Shown piece by piece: positions 40,683-49,370 of a stretch of 64,000 bases of DNA. Under the pieces are notes generated by a model. That model ran no database searches. It saw only the letters and a program-made list of their open reading frames with translations, and was not told the DNA's origin. This DNA comes from Niveispirillum lacus. Its GTDB lineage: Bacteria > Pseudomonadota > Alphaproteobacteria > Azospirillales > Azospirillaceae. The stretch is taken from contig NZ_NOXU01000030.1 in assembly GCF_002251795.1 (NCBI RefSeq), positions 546,972-610,971 on the forward strand. Direction: 5' to 3'. A program made the translations under genes and the position numbers. Position 1 is the stretch's first letter. Each line of letters opens with the position of its first letter.

Positions 40683-41446
40683 GCGACCCCGCCCTGGCGC
40701 AGATGGTGGAGCAATTTCCCCTGCTGAACCAGCAGTCCGGGTTGATCGGTCGGACGGGGCGTCTCGCCGTCAGGGGTCAGCGGGGCCGATAGGTGGGGCG
40801 GACTGCCGCTTAACACCCGTATCTCGTGCCCCAGTCGAAGCGCTTCCAACGGGTCATGGGTCACCATAATGACAGTGCGACCCGTCAGTAATCTGGCAGC
40901 AAGATCCTGCATGTCCAGCCGGGTGATGGCATCCAGGGCCGAGAATGGTTCATCCATCAGGACAACGGGCCGATCCTCAAACAAGGTGCGGGCCAGGGCC
41001 GCGCGCTGGCGCATGCCCCCCGACAGGGCGTCGGGACGGCAAGTGGCGCGATCCATCAGGCCGACCGCATCCAGCAGGGCCATCGCCCGGTCACGGTGCG
41101 CCAAGCCGACCTTTTCACCCCGGAGTTTGCTTCCCAAGATGACGTTGTCCAGAATTGTGGCCCATGGCAGCAACAGGTCCTGTTGTCCCATCCAAGCAAG
41201 GCGGCCCGTCAAAGGCTGACCATCATCAGCGCTGATGCGGCCCGAACCGGACAGAAGCCCGGCGATCAGACGCAGGAGGCTGGACTTGCCGACCCCACTT
41301 GGCCCCAGCAGGCAGGTGGTCCGGCCACCTGGCGCCACCATGTTGAGCCCGCTGAACAGCAGGCGCCCCCCAAAGCCGATGGCGGCACCCGTCACATGAA
41401 TTGCAGGGGCAGGCGGGGCCACTGGAGACCCCGGAACATAGGTCAT
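40679..41446 (-). CDS. thiZ: ATPase of the thiamine-precursor ABC transporter
   Basis: A 255-aa ABC ATPase: Walker A GPSGVGKSS, Q-loop WMGQQDLLLPW, signature LSGGMRQRAALAR, Walker B VVLMDEPFSALD and H-loop MVTHDP. First gene of the operon; its ATG lies just after the TPP riboswitch, whose last bases (AGGGA) form its likely ribosome-binding site. Confidence 0.92.
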   Translation of the reverse strand: MTYVPGSPVAPPAPAIHVTGAAIGFGGRLLFSGLNMVAPGGRTTCLLGPSGVGKSSLLRLIAGLLSGSGRISADDGQPLTGRLAWMGQQDLLLPWATILDNVILGSKLRGEKVGLAHRDRAMALLDAVGLMDRATCRPDALSGGMRQRAALARTLFEDRPVVLMDEPFSALDAITRLDMQDLAARLLTGRTVIMVTHDPLEALRLGHEIRVLSGSPPHLSAPLTPDGETPRPTDQPGLLVQQGKLLHHLRQGGVA

Positions 41447-41453
41447 GGATCAC

Positions 41454-41534
41454 TGTCCCTACGCCGGTATCAGCCGGATCAGGTTCCAGGGGTCGTCCTG
41501 TTCAGGACCTCTCAGCCGACCATCGGCTCCCCCC
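41454..41534 (-). promoter_or_regulatory. TPP riboswitch (thi-box)
   Basis: On the minus strand the conserved parts are in order: GGCTGAGAGG, a variable hairpin TCCTGAACAGGA, GACCCCTGGAACCTGATCCGG, and CTGATACCGGCGTAGGGA. These are the pyrimidine- and pyrophosphate-sensing segments of the TPP aptamer. The closing AGGGA is about 9 bases before the thiZ ATG, so ligand binding probably blocks translation. Confidence 0.93.
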
Positions 41535-41686
41535 AGTGAGATGAAATGTTTATGGCAAAGCGTCGCAGGGGCCGCAAGGAAATGATTGTCCACCGGACCA
41601 TCGTGCCTGACAGCCCAACCGGGCGGCGGTGACGGGATATTCGGCCTCTTGTGCCTTGTGGCGGCGCAACATACGGTACGTTTACC

Positions 41687-42829
41687 ATGCCCGACCGCGC
41701 TTCCCCGCCCCTTACCGCCGCCACCCGCCCGATTTACCTGGGGGGTGAGATTTATCGCCATTCCAGTTATGGCCGGAAACATCCGCTGTCGATTCCGCGC
41801 GTTTCGGTCGCCACCGACCTGGCCCGCGCCATGGGCTGGCTTGACGACAGCGTCTATCTGGACAGCCCGATGGCGACGCCCGAACAACTGGCGCGGTTCC
41901 ATGACCGCGACTATATCGCGGCGGTGCAGCGGGCAGAGCGGGATCAGAAGGTCGATCTGGATACTGCCCTGCGTTATGCGTTGGGAAAACTGGAGAATCC
42001 GGTCTTCCCGGAAATGTACCGCCGGCCAGCCATTGCCGCCGGTGCTGCCATCCTGGCCGCTGATCTGGTGCGGGATGGGGGCGTTGTGCATTCGCCCGCC
42101 AGCGGAACCCATCATGCCCGCCCAGGCCGGGCCAGCGGTTTCTGTTTTTTCAACGCACCCGTGTTGGGCATCCTGGCGCTGTTGGATCAGGGGTTGGACC
42201 GTGTCCTGTATGTCGATCTGGATGCCCATCATGGCGACGGCGTTCAGGATGCATTTCATGATGATGAACGGGTCCTGACCATTTCGACACATGAGGATGG
42301 CCGCTGGCCCTATACCGGAAAGGTAGAGGACCGCGCAGGCGGTCTGGCCCGCAACATCCCTTTGCCCCCCGGTCTCAATGATGACGAGTTCCAGCATGTG
42401 GTGGAGGAAGCGATCATCCCGCTGGCCGTGGCCTTTCGGCCGCAAGCCATGATGATCCAGACGGGCGCCGATGCCCTGGCGGATGATCCCTTGTCCCGGT
42501 TGTCATTGTCGAACCGTGCCCTGTGGCGAGCGGTGACCGATCTGGTGGGGCTGGCGCCGCGGACCATCGTGGTGGGTGGTGGCGGTTACAATCCCTGGTC
42601 TGTAGGCCGTGCTTGGGCCGGCATCTGGGCCGTGCTGAACGGCATTGATCCGACCAATGCCAGCCTGACCCATTCGGCCCAGACCGTACTGAAATCCCTG
42701 ACCTGGGATCGGCGGGAAGGCCGCAATCCGCCAAGCCGCTGGTTCGACAGTCTGGTCGATCCGCCGCATACAGGTCCCATCCGTGACGTGGTGCGGCACG
42801 CCGCAGCATCCGTTCGTGACCTGTGGTAA
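41687..42829 (+). CDS. Histone deacetylase family protein (acetoin-utilisation type)
   Basis: A 380-aa arginase/deacetylase-fold hydrolase. Zinc-site motifs are clear: PASGTHHARPGRASGFCFFN, LYVDLDAHHGDGVQDAF (Asp and His ligands), and QTGADALADDPL (second Asp), with GGGGYN near the end. Bacterial members deacetylate small amines or acetyl-lysine. The start chosen is the ATG at 41687, directly before PDRASPPL; the frame is open 12 codons upstream. It is divergent from the thiamine transporter genes. Confidence 0.92.
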   Translation: MPDRASPPLTAATRPIYLGGEIYRHSSYGRKHPLSIPRVSVATDLARAMGWLDDSVYLDSPMATPEQLARFHDRDYIAAVQRAERDQKVDLDTALRYALGKLENPVFPEMYRRPAIAAGAAILAADLVRDGGVVHSPASGTHHARPGRASGFCFFNAPVLGILALLDQGLDRVLYVDLDAHHGDGVQDAFHDDERVLTISTHEDGRWPYTGKVEDRAGGLARNIPLPPGLNDDEFQHVVEEAIIPLAVAFRPQAMMIQTGADALADDPLSRLSLSNRALWRAVTDLVGLAPRTIVVGGGGYNPWSVGRAWAGIWAVLNGIDPTNASLTHSAQTVLKSLTWDRREGRNPPSRWFDSLVDPPHTGPIRDVVRHAAASVRDLW

Positions 42830-42863
42830 GATCAGATCAAAGCAATACCGTTCAGGAACCATC

Positions 42864-43358
42864 ATGCTGCTGCGCCGTCTGGCCCTTGCCCTGCTGCTGT
42901 GTCTTGCCCCCGCCTTCCTGCCTGTATTGAGCCCTGATGCCGTTGCGCAGATGGGCCCGCAGACAGGCCTTAATCAGGATCACCTGGTGATCGAAACCAA
43001 GCTTGGGCAGCGTCACAGTTTCACCGTGGATCTGGCGCTGACCCCGCAGCAACAGGCTATCGGTTTGATGTTTGTGGAGAAAATGCCCGACGAGAAGGGC
43101 ATGCTGTTCCTGAATGAACGGGAAAGCCGCCTGTCCTTCTGGATGAAGAACACCCTGATCCCGCTGGACATCATGTTTGTGGATGCCAATGGCTATATTC
43201 TGAATATCCAGCATGGCCAACCGCTGGACCTGACCCCGCTGCCTTCAGCCGGCCCGGCTCTGGCCGTGCTGGAGATCAATGGCGGTCTGGCGGCCAAATT
43301 GGGGATCAAGCCGGGTGATCGGTTGCTGCACCCCGCTTTCGGGGTCCGCCGTCCTTGA
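42864..43358 (+). CDS. DUF192 family exported protein
   Basis: A 164-aa protein with a signal peptide (LLRRLALALLLCLAPAFLPV). The DUF192 core reads FTVDLALTPQQQAIGLMFVEKMPDEKGMLF, FWMKNTLIPLDIMFVD and AVLEINGGLAAKLGIKPGD. The role of the family is unknown. The ATG at 42864 follows AGGA by 6 bases; an upstream extension overlapping the deacetylase gene is open but unlikely. Confidence 0.88.
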   Translation: MLLRRLALALLLCLAPAFLPVLSPDAVAQMGPQTGLNQDHLVIETKLGQRHSFTVDLALTPQQQAIGLMFVEKMPDEKGMLFLNERESRLSFWMKNTLIPLDIMFVDANGYILNIQHGQPLDLTPLPSAGPALAVLEINGGLAAKLGIKPGDRLLHPAFGVRRP

Positions 43359-43444
43359 GCATTATGCGCCAAATGGGCAACTCAACCCGCTGAATGTCCG
43401 AAACCAGCGCATTTCCATTCGGATACAGCGTGGTAAAATCGGAC

Positions 43445-43954
43445 ATGGCTTTCTATACACCCCCTATTCAGCGATTGCCGACGCCGGTGACCCCACCGTC
43501 GCGGGATCGCCATGTCCTGGGGGTCAACCGAATTGAGGAACGGCAAAGACGGGAAGAGAAGGGACGGGAAGGTCGCAGCCTTCGCCATCGACTGATTGAT
43601 CTGGTCATGGATGAGGTCGAGAGCCTGCCTGACCTGACCTCGCCGCAGAAACAGCGGATACGGCACAATCTGGGCCGGTTTGCCGACCGGCAACCGGAGC
43701 AGGCGGCTGAACAGCCGCCGCCCCCGCCGCCAACTTCGGAGCAGACACTGGCTGTGCTAACAGCCGATGTCGCCGCCCCATCAACGGATGCCGGATCGCC
43801 CCACCCAGCAGATGGTGTGGATGCCGCACACCTGGCCCAGCAGATCCAGATATTGCTGAGCCTGCACAGCGAACGAGCGACCAAGATATCCAATTATATC
43901 CATGCGTTGATGGCCGTCGCGCCCGACAGCCATCAGGTCGACCTGGATATCTGA
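43445..43954 (+). CDS. Hypothetical protein, proline-rich (169 aa)
   Basis: From MAFYTPPIQRLPTPVTPPSRD the protein has a charged helical part (NRIEERQRREEKGREGRSLRHRL, then LPDLTSPQKQRIRHNLGRF), a proline/alanine-rich linker, and a second helical part (HLAQQIQILLSLHSERATKISNYIHALM). No signal or membrane segment is seen and I recognise no family. A start 17 codons upstream (43394) is also open; neither has a clear ribosome-binding site. Three-base periodicity and high third-position GC support a real gene. Confidence 0.55.
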   Translation: MAFYTPPIQRLPTPVTPPSRDRHVLGVNRIEERQRREEKGREGRSLRHRLIDLVMDEVESLPDLTSPQKQRIRHNLGRFADRQPEQAAEQPPPPPPTSEQTLAVLTADVAAPSTDAGSPHPADGVDAAHLAQQIQILLSLHSERATKISNYIHALMAVAPDSHQVDLDI

Positions 43955-44115
43955 CCGGGTGCATCGAGGTGGCATTGCCGGCACTTTCGCGGATGGACAG
44001 GTATCATTCAGCCGCTGTGATCGTCATCACAGGAAGTGGCAGTTGCCCCCTATGTCCGCCAGGACAAACATGATATAGCGGCGCTTCCTCAGCATCCAAA
44101 CACAACAAGGCTGCA

Positions 44116-45696
44116 ATGGCTTGGATATCAAACGACCCCGAACGGGGTTTTTTCGGGCATCCGCGTGGTCTGGCGCCGCTTTTCTTTGCCGAAATGTGGG
44201 AACGCTTCTCCTTCTACGGCATGCGCGCCCTTCTCATGCTGTACCTGACGAAGCACTTCCTGTTCACCGACAACATGGCGGGCTTCATCTACGCTTCCTA
44301 TGCCTCGCTGAATTATGCGATGCCGGTCATCGGCGGTTTGATCGCTGACCGTTACCTGGGCAATCGCAAGGCCGTGATGTTGGGGGCTATCCTCCTGGTC
44401 TGCGGCCATATTGGGATGGCGTTTGAAGGCTCCCCGGCACAGGTGATTGACGGTGTTGTCACCCGCGAAGGCCACTATGACCAGATCATGTATCTGTCGC
44501 TGGCCTTTATCATCGTCGGTGTCGGCTTCCTGAAGTCGAACATTTCGACAATGGTCGGCAAGCTTTATGTCAATAAAGACGATCCGCGCCGCGACCCCGG
44601 CTATACGATCTTCTACATGGGCGTGAATCTGGGCTCGCTGCTGTCCACTATCCTGTGTGGCTGGCTGGGCGAGACCTATGGCTGGAAATATGGTTTCGGT
44701 CTGGCTGGCATTGGCATGGTCGCCGGACTGATCACCTTTGCCTATGGCACCCGCTGGTATCGTGAAAGCGAGCCGCCGAACCCGGAAAAGCTGAAGGCCC
44801 GGACGGCCATCGGTCTGTCACAGGAATGGCTGATCTATGGCGCCGCCATCCTGGGTGTCGCGCTGAACTGGCAGTTGGTGCAGAACCATCACATCGTCGG
44901 CGGTCTGCTGCTGTCGGTGACGCTGGTGGTTGTTGTCGGGTTGGCCTGGTTCTCCCTGGCGCAATGCACCAAGATCGAACGCGACCGCATGCTGACCATG
45001 CTGTGCATGATCGCCCTGTCGGTGGTGTTCTGGACCCTGTTTGAACAGGCTGGCTCGTCCATGACCCTGTTCGCCGACCGCAATTCCGACCGGTCCTTCT
45101 TCGGTCTGATTGTACCGGCCTCGGTGGTGCAGGTGTTCAACCCGCTGTTCATCGTCCTGCTGGCGCCGCTGTTTAGCTGGTTGTGGGTGGCACTGGCCCG
45201 CAAAGGCATGGAACCGTCCACGCCGTTGAAGTTCGGTCTGGCCATCATCCAGGTGGCCCTTGGCTTCGGCGCGCTGGTCGTTGGTGCGTCGGTGGTGGGT
45301 GAGGATGCCAAGACCGGTCTTATCTGGCTGGTGCTGGCCTATCTGCTGCACACGACCGGGGAACTGTGCCTGTCGCCAGTCGGCCTGTCGATGATCAACC
45401 GGCTGTCAGTGGCCCGGATTACCGCCCTGATGATGGGCGTGTGGTTCCTGTCCTCCTCCGGTGCGCATTACCTGGCGGGCATCATCGCCGGTCTGGCCAG
45501 TGCCAGCACAGATGGCGGCGCCATCCTGTCGCCACAGGAAAGCCTGCCGGTCTACACGGCTGTGTTTACCGATCTGCTGATCTGGGCGGGCGGCATTGGC
45601 GTTCTGGTCTGCCTGATCTCGCCGTGGTTGAAGAAGCTGATGCATCTGGACGCGGCCGACATGCATACCGACGACAAGAACAGCAAGGCCGCCTGA
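44116..45696 (+). CDS. POT family peptide:H+ symporter
   Basis: A 526-aa major-facilitator protein with about fourteen membrane helices. The family motif EMWERFSFYGMRALL (ExxERFxYYG) is in helix 1, and GGLIADRYLGNRKAVMLGAI and the FYMGVNLGSL stretch (PTR2 signature region) follow. It imports di- and tripeptides. A strong terminator follows between it and surE. Confidence 0.94.
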   Translation: MAWISNDPERGFFGHPRGLAPLFFAEMWERFSFYGMRALLMLYLTKHFLFTDNMAGFIYASYASLNYAMPVIGGLIADRYLGNRKAVMLGAILLVCGHIGMAFEGSPAQVIDGVVTREGHYDQIMYLSLAFIIVGVGFLKSNISTMVGKLYVNKDDPRRDPGYTIFYMGVNLGSLLSTILCGWLGETYGWKYGFGLAGIGMVAGLITFAYGTRWYRESEPPNPEKLKARTAIGLSQEWLIYGAAILGVALNWQLVQNHHIVGGLLLSVTLVVVVGLAWFSLAQCTKIERDRMLTMLCMIALSVVFWTLFEQAGSSMTLFADRNSDRSFFGLIVPASVVQVFNPLFIVLLAPLFSWLWVALARKGMEPSTPLKFGLAIIQVALGFGALVVGASVVGEDAKTGLIWLVLAYLLHTTGELCLSPVGLSMINRLSVARITALMMGVWFLSSSGAHYLAGIIAGLASASTDGGAILSPQESLPVYTAVFTDLLIWAGGIGVLVCLISPWLKKLMHLDAADMHTDDKNSKAA

Positions 45697-45724
45697 TCAT
45701 CAGCGGCATATAAGACAGGGGAAG

Positions 45725-45752
45725 GGGCCGCCCGGCGCAATCCGGGCGGCCC
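45725..45752. terminator. Bidirectional terminator between the POT gene and surE
   Basis: An 11-bp perfect stem GGGCCGCCCGG-CGCAAT-CCGGGCGGCCC followed by TTTGTCTT on the plus strand. It lies between convergent genes and can serve both. Confidence 0.85.
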
Positions 45753-45758
45753 TTTGTC

Positions 45759-46553
45759 TTATCCACCCATGGCTGCCAGCACCGTATGGTCCGTCATGTC
45801 AAAACCGATGGGTGTGACGCTGATATGCCGGCGGCGGAGCGCACCGATATCGGTGTCATCGGGCCCCTGTCCCGGATGACGGCGGATGGACAGCCAGTGA
45901 TACGGGAATCCGCGCGTATCCTCCCGGCTCTCCACGCCCATGGCCATGCTGCCGGGCGGGGCCTGACGGGTGACGCTGACGCCCGCAATCTCGTCCGGTT
46001 CCACGTCCGGGAAGTTCACGTTCAGCACGCTGGCGGGCGCCGCGCCGAAGCGGCGAACAATGGCATCCAGCCCCGATATGGACGTCCGCCAGCGTATATT
46101 GTTGCGGTCGCGCCAGGCCTGGCTGATCGCATAGGCCGGCACCCCGCACAGCCGCGCCATCAAAGCGGCGCTGACCGTGCCAGAATAGCCGACCTCTTCC
46201 CCGATATTGGCACCCCGGTTGATGCCGGAAAAGACGATGTCAGGGGGGGCGTCCTTCAGGATGTGGGACAACCCCATGACGACACAGTCGCTGGGCGTGC
46301 CGGTAACGGCAAAGCGACGGGGTCCGCGTTCCAGCACACGCAAAGGGCCGTGCAGGCTGATGGCGCGTGAGACGCCGGATTGATCATGTTCCGGGGCCAC
46401 CACCCAGATTTCTGCCGCCAAGGGCGTGACGGCCTGAACCAAGGCCGCCATACCCGGCGCATCAATCCCGTCATCGTTGGTCAGCAAGGCGCGACGAAAC
46501 AGGGGGGCGGCAGGGGCTTGCATGGCGGGTCCGGACATGGTGGTTAGAGGCAA
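45759..46553 (-). CDS. surE: 5'/3'-nucleotidase (SurE)
   Basis: A 264-aa metal-dependent phosphatase acting on nucleoside monophosphates. The active-site motifs are LLTNDDGIDAPG (DD), VVAPEHDQSGVSRAIS, GTPSDCVVMG and SGINRGANIGEEVGYSGTVSAA. The length includes about 20 extra N-terminal residues before RRALLTNDD, and a later ATG (M11) may be the start. In many relatives surE lies beside pcm; here pcm is 14 kb away with tolC. Confidence 0.94.
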   Translation of the reverse strand: MPLTTMSGPAMQAPAAPLFRRALLTNDDGIDAPGMAALVQAVTPLAAEIWVVAPEHDQSGVSRAISLHGPLRVLERGPRRFAVTGTPSDCVVMGLSHILKDAPPDIVFSGINRGANIGEEVGYSGTVSAALMARLCGVPAYAISQAWRDRNNIRWRTSISGLDAIVRRFGAAPASVLNVNFPDVEPDEIAGVSVTRQAPPGSMAMGVESREDTRGFPYHWLSIRRHPGQGPDDTDIGALRRRHISVTPIGFDMTDHTVLAAMGG

Positions 46554-46609
46554 CGCCCATTCAAATCGAACAAGCGTTTGAAGTCGAGCGCGAACAGGAC
46601 CCGCAGACC

Positions 46610-46945
46610 ATGGAAGAACGCCTGCCCACCCATCTGTTTGTGCAAAGTCATCTCTGGCGCCTGTCGGCGGCGGGGGTGCCGGTCTATGTACTGCGTAAGG
46701 GAGAACGGGAAAGTGGGCTGATTTTGTTGAAGATCACGGTGCCGTTTCAGGGCTGCCGAATGTTCAGTCAAGGCCGCGATATCAGCGGCAGGCTTGGCTG
46801 GCAGCCGGGCGCCAGTGGCGCGATGATCGATGAAATGGCGGCACGGGAATTCGTGGAACGCCATGTAAAACGCGATCCCGACCTATGGGTCATCGAGGTA
46901 GAGACGCGGGACGGCAGCAATCCGTTTGTGGAGGATAAAACATAA
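46610..46945 (+). CDS. DUF1491 family protein
   Basis: A 111-aa protein of a family found mainly in alphaproteobacteria. Recognisable parts are LPTHLFVQSHLWRLSAAGVPVYVLRKGE, GLILLK and REFVERHVKRDPDLWVIEVE at the end. Function unknown. It starts close to and divergent from surE. Confidence 0.85.
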   Translation: MEERLPTHLFVQSHLWRLSAAGVPVYVLRKGERESGLILLKITVPFQGCRMFSQGRDISGRLGWQPGASGAMIDEMAAREFVERHVKRDPDLWVIEVETRDGSNPFVEDKT

Positions 46946-47046
46946 CGCAACCCAGACCCCCGCTCACTTTTCCTTGCGGTCTCCAATGATTTCGTGAATT
47001 GAGGCGCGGAACCCGGATCGAACCCCAGACATTGGTTCCGCAACCC

Positions 47047-49194
47047 ATGAAACATCCTGCCTACCGTTACGCCCGTATTCTGTCCGCGACGACCGGCCTG
47101 TTGGCCCTGTCGCTCCCGGCAGCGGCCGAAACAGCCCTTGACGAAATTGTCGTCACCGCCACCCGCCGCGCCGACACCATCCGCGATGTTCCAGCCAGCG
47201 TATCCCGCGTGGACCGTAGCGATTTCGAGGCCAAGGCAACCCGTTTCATCGGGGAAGAATTGCGCGGCCTGCCTGGTCTTGTCGTCAAGACCAATGACCA
47301 GGGCACCTATACCGACATCACCATCCGTGGCGTCCCCAACCGGGTGCATAACGACACGATCACCGTCCTGATGGATGGTGTGCCGTTTGTCACCGGCGAT
47401 GACGAAGTGGACCTGGAACAACTGCCGTTTGGCGTTGTCGGCCAGGTTGATGTTGTGCGCGGGCCGACCAGCGCGCTCTATGGTCGTGGCGCCATTGCCG
47501 GCACCATCCATTACATCACCCGTGAGGTCACCGACGAACCGCTTGCCCAAGCCCAGCTTGGTGCCGGTTCCCATGATTGGTGGAACACAGCCGCCCTGGT
47601 GCAGCGGGCGACCGGCGATGCTGGCGCCATTATGATCTCGGCCCAGGCGCAGGGGTCGGATGGCTGGCGCGACCGCACCGACCGGGAGGAACAGACCCTG
47701 TTTGTGAAACAGCGTCTGGACCTGACCGAGGCGACCGTCCTGAACCTGACCGGTACCTATGTGAACACCGAACAGGGTCTGGCCGGTGAGTTGCCGACCG
47801 ATACCAACGGTATTCCCGTGGCCCTGCCCGGCGGGCGCAAGGGCAACTGGAACCAGGATGGTGCGGGCTTTGACAAGCGGATGTGGACGGGCACGGCGGT
47901 CCTGTCCAGCGCGGTGACCGACAGCGTCAGCGCCACCACCCGCCTGCACGCACGCCATGCCAACACCGCCGGCAAACAGGCCTTCTTTAACCCCTATGAC
48001 CCGGCCAGCGGCACGGTGAACTTCACCGGTTTCCGGGTGGATGGCAGCACCGACACCTATTTTGCTGAACAGCAGGTGGATGTACGCCTGGATGATACCT
48101 GGCGCGTTCTGGCCGGGGTGTCAGCGGAGCAGGTGGAGGCCCATCATGTGGAGACCTGGACCGGAGAGTTCGATTTCGGTCCGCGTTTTTATACCCAACG
48201 TCGGGATGCCCGGACCGGCGCCCATGTTGATACCACCCTGTGGCGGACCGATTTCCTGCTGAATGCCAATGCACGTAACCGCACCCAGGCGGCTTTTGCC
48301 CAGGTGGATGGCGATTGGGGTGTGCTTGCGGCCAGCGTCGGCGCCCGGTTGGACCGGTTCCAACGCCGTGTGCATTACGGCCCATCGGGCAGCGGATATG
48401 GCCCTGATCCGGAAATAACCGTCAAAGACAGCGATCATCGTGTCAGCCCCAAGGCATCGCTCCGCTGGCGGGTGACGGATCTGGTTACAGCCTATGCCGC
48501 CTTTGGGGAGGGGTTCAGCCCCGGCTTTGGCCCCATCTGGTCCTTCCGTAACCGCGATACCAACCTGAACCCCGAAATTGCGCGCAATATCGAAGCCGGG
48601 TTGAAGGGGCAGACAGCGGATGAACGTTTCACCGCCAGCCTGAGTGTCTATCAACTGAAACGGTCGGATCTGTTGCAATTGCTGCCCGTCGGTGGTTCGG
48701 CCCGCACCATCAACAATGGCCGGCAGCGGTCGCGCGGGGTGGAGTTGGACGCCAGCGCCGATCTGGGGCAGGGGACGGTCGTAAACCTGACCTATGGCTA
48801 TACACAGGCGATCTGGACGGAGAATGCCTTTCTGGAACCCGGCACCGATCGCCCGTTTGACTTCACCGGCAAGGATGTAGCGGGTGTACCGCGTCATGCC
48901 GGGCGGGTGGAGGTCGTGCAGGCTTTATCCGACATGGATATCACCCTGCGGGCCTGGGCCGATATTGCCGGTGATTACGCCTATGATGGTGCCAATCGCC
49001 GCAAGGCCGGTGGCTATCTGCTGGCCAATGCGGCGATCAGTTGGGCCGCGCTGGATGGGCTGGACCTGACCCTGACGGGGCGTAACCTGTTTGACCGCGC
49101 GGTCAATACTGTGGTCGCCAACAATGACGGGCCATTTGCCTATTACCCGCAACCACCACGGCAATGGGTGCTGACGGGCACGGTGCGTTTCTGA
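47047..49194 (+). CDS. TonB-dependent outer-membrane receptor
   Basis: A 715-aa receptor. Signal peptide (ARILSATTGLLALSLPAAAE), TonB box/plug start LDEIVVTATRR, plug motifs ELRGLPGLVVKT, TIRGVPNRVHND and VEVVRGP-like VDVVRGPTSALYGRGAIAG, then a 22-strand barrel ending in QWVLTGTVRF with a terminal Phe. It probably takes up a siderophore or another large ligand; no partner genes show the ligand. The ATG at 47047 starts directly before the signal; 16 upstream codons look non-coding. Confidence 0.93.
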   Translation: MKHPAYRYARILSATTGLLALSLPAAAETALDEIVVTATRRADTIRDVPASVSRVDRSDFEAKATRFIGEELRGLPGLVVKTNDQGTYTDITIRGVPNRVHNDTITVLMDGVPFVTGDDEVDLEQLPFGVVGQVDVVRGPTSALYGRGAIAGTIHYITREVTDEPLAQAQLGAGSHDWWNTAALVQRATGDAGAIMISAQAQGSDGWRDRTDREEQTLFVKQRLDLTEATVLNLTGTYVNTEQGLAGELPTDTNGIPVALPGGRKGNWNQDGAGFDKRMWTGTAVLSSAVTDSVSATTRLHARHANTAGKQAFFNPYDPASGTVNFTGFRVDGSTDTYFAEQQVDVRLDDTWRVLAGVSAEQVEAHHVETWTGEFDFGPRFYTQRRDARTGAHVDTTLWRTDFLLNANARNRTQAAFAQVDGDWGVLAASVGARLDRFQRRVHYGPSGSGYGPDPEITVKDSDHRVSPKASLRWRVTDLVTAYAAFGEGFSPGFGPIWSFRNRDTNLNPEIARNIEAGLKGQTADERFTASLSVYQLKRSDLLQLLPVGGSARTINNGRQRSRGVELDASADLGQGTVVNLTYGYTQAIWTENAFLEPGTDRPFDFTGKDVAGVPRHAGRVEVVQALSDMDITLRAWADIAGDYAYDGANRRKAGGYLLANAAISWAALDGLDLTLTGRNLFDRAVNTVVANNDGPFAYYPQPPRQWVLTGTVRF

Positions 49195-49370
49195 CCGCAC
49201 AGGCAAGGGGGCCGACGAGTACGGCCCCTTGCCCACGCAGGCTTGCCGTCTGACACCGGTAACAATTTATCAGATGTTCAGACTAGGAAACCGGTGTCAT
49301 GTATGATTTACTCGGGGCTTGAGAGGTGGCCGTCAGAGCCGCCATGGAGTGAAGCCCGGAGTATGTTCCA

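Noticed and set aside
46768..47958. A 396-codon open frame on the minus strand over DUF1491 and the TonB receptor start
   Set aside because: It crosses two well-supported genes and has no recognisable domain.
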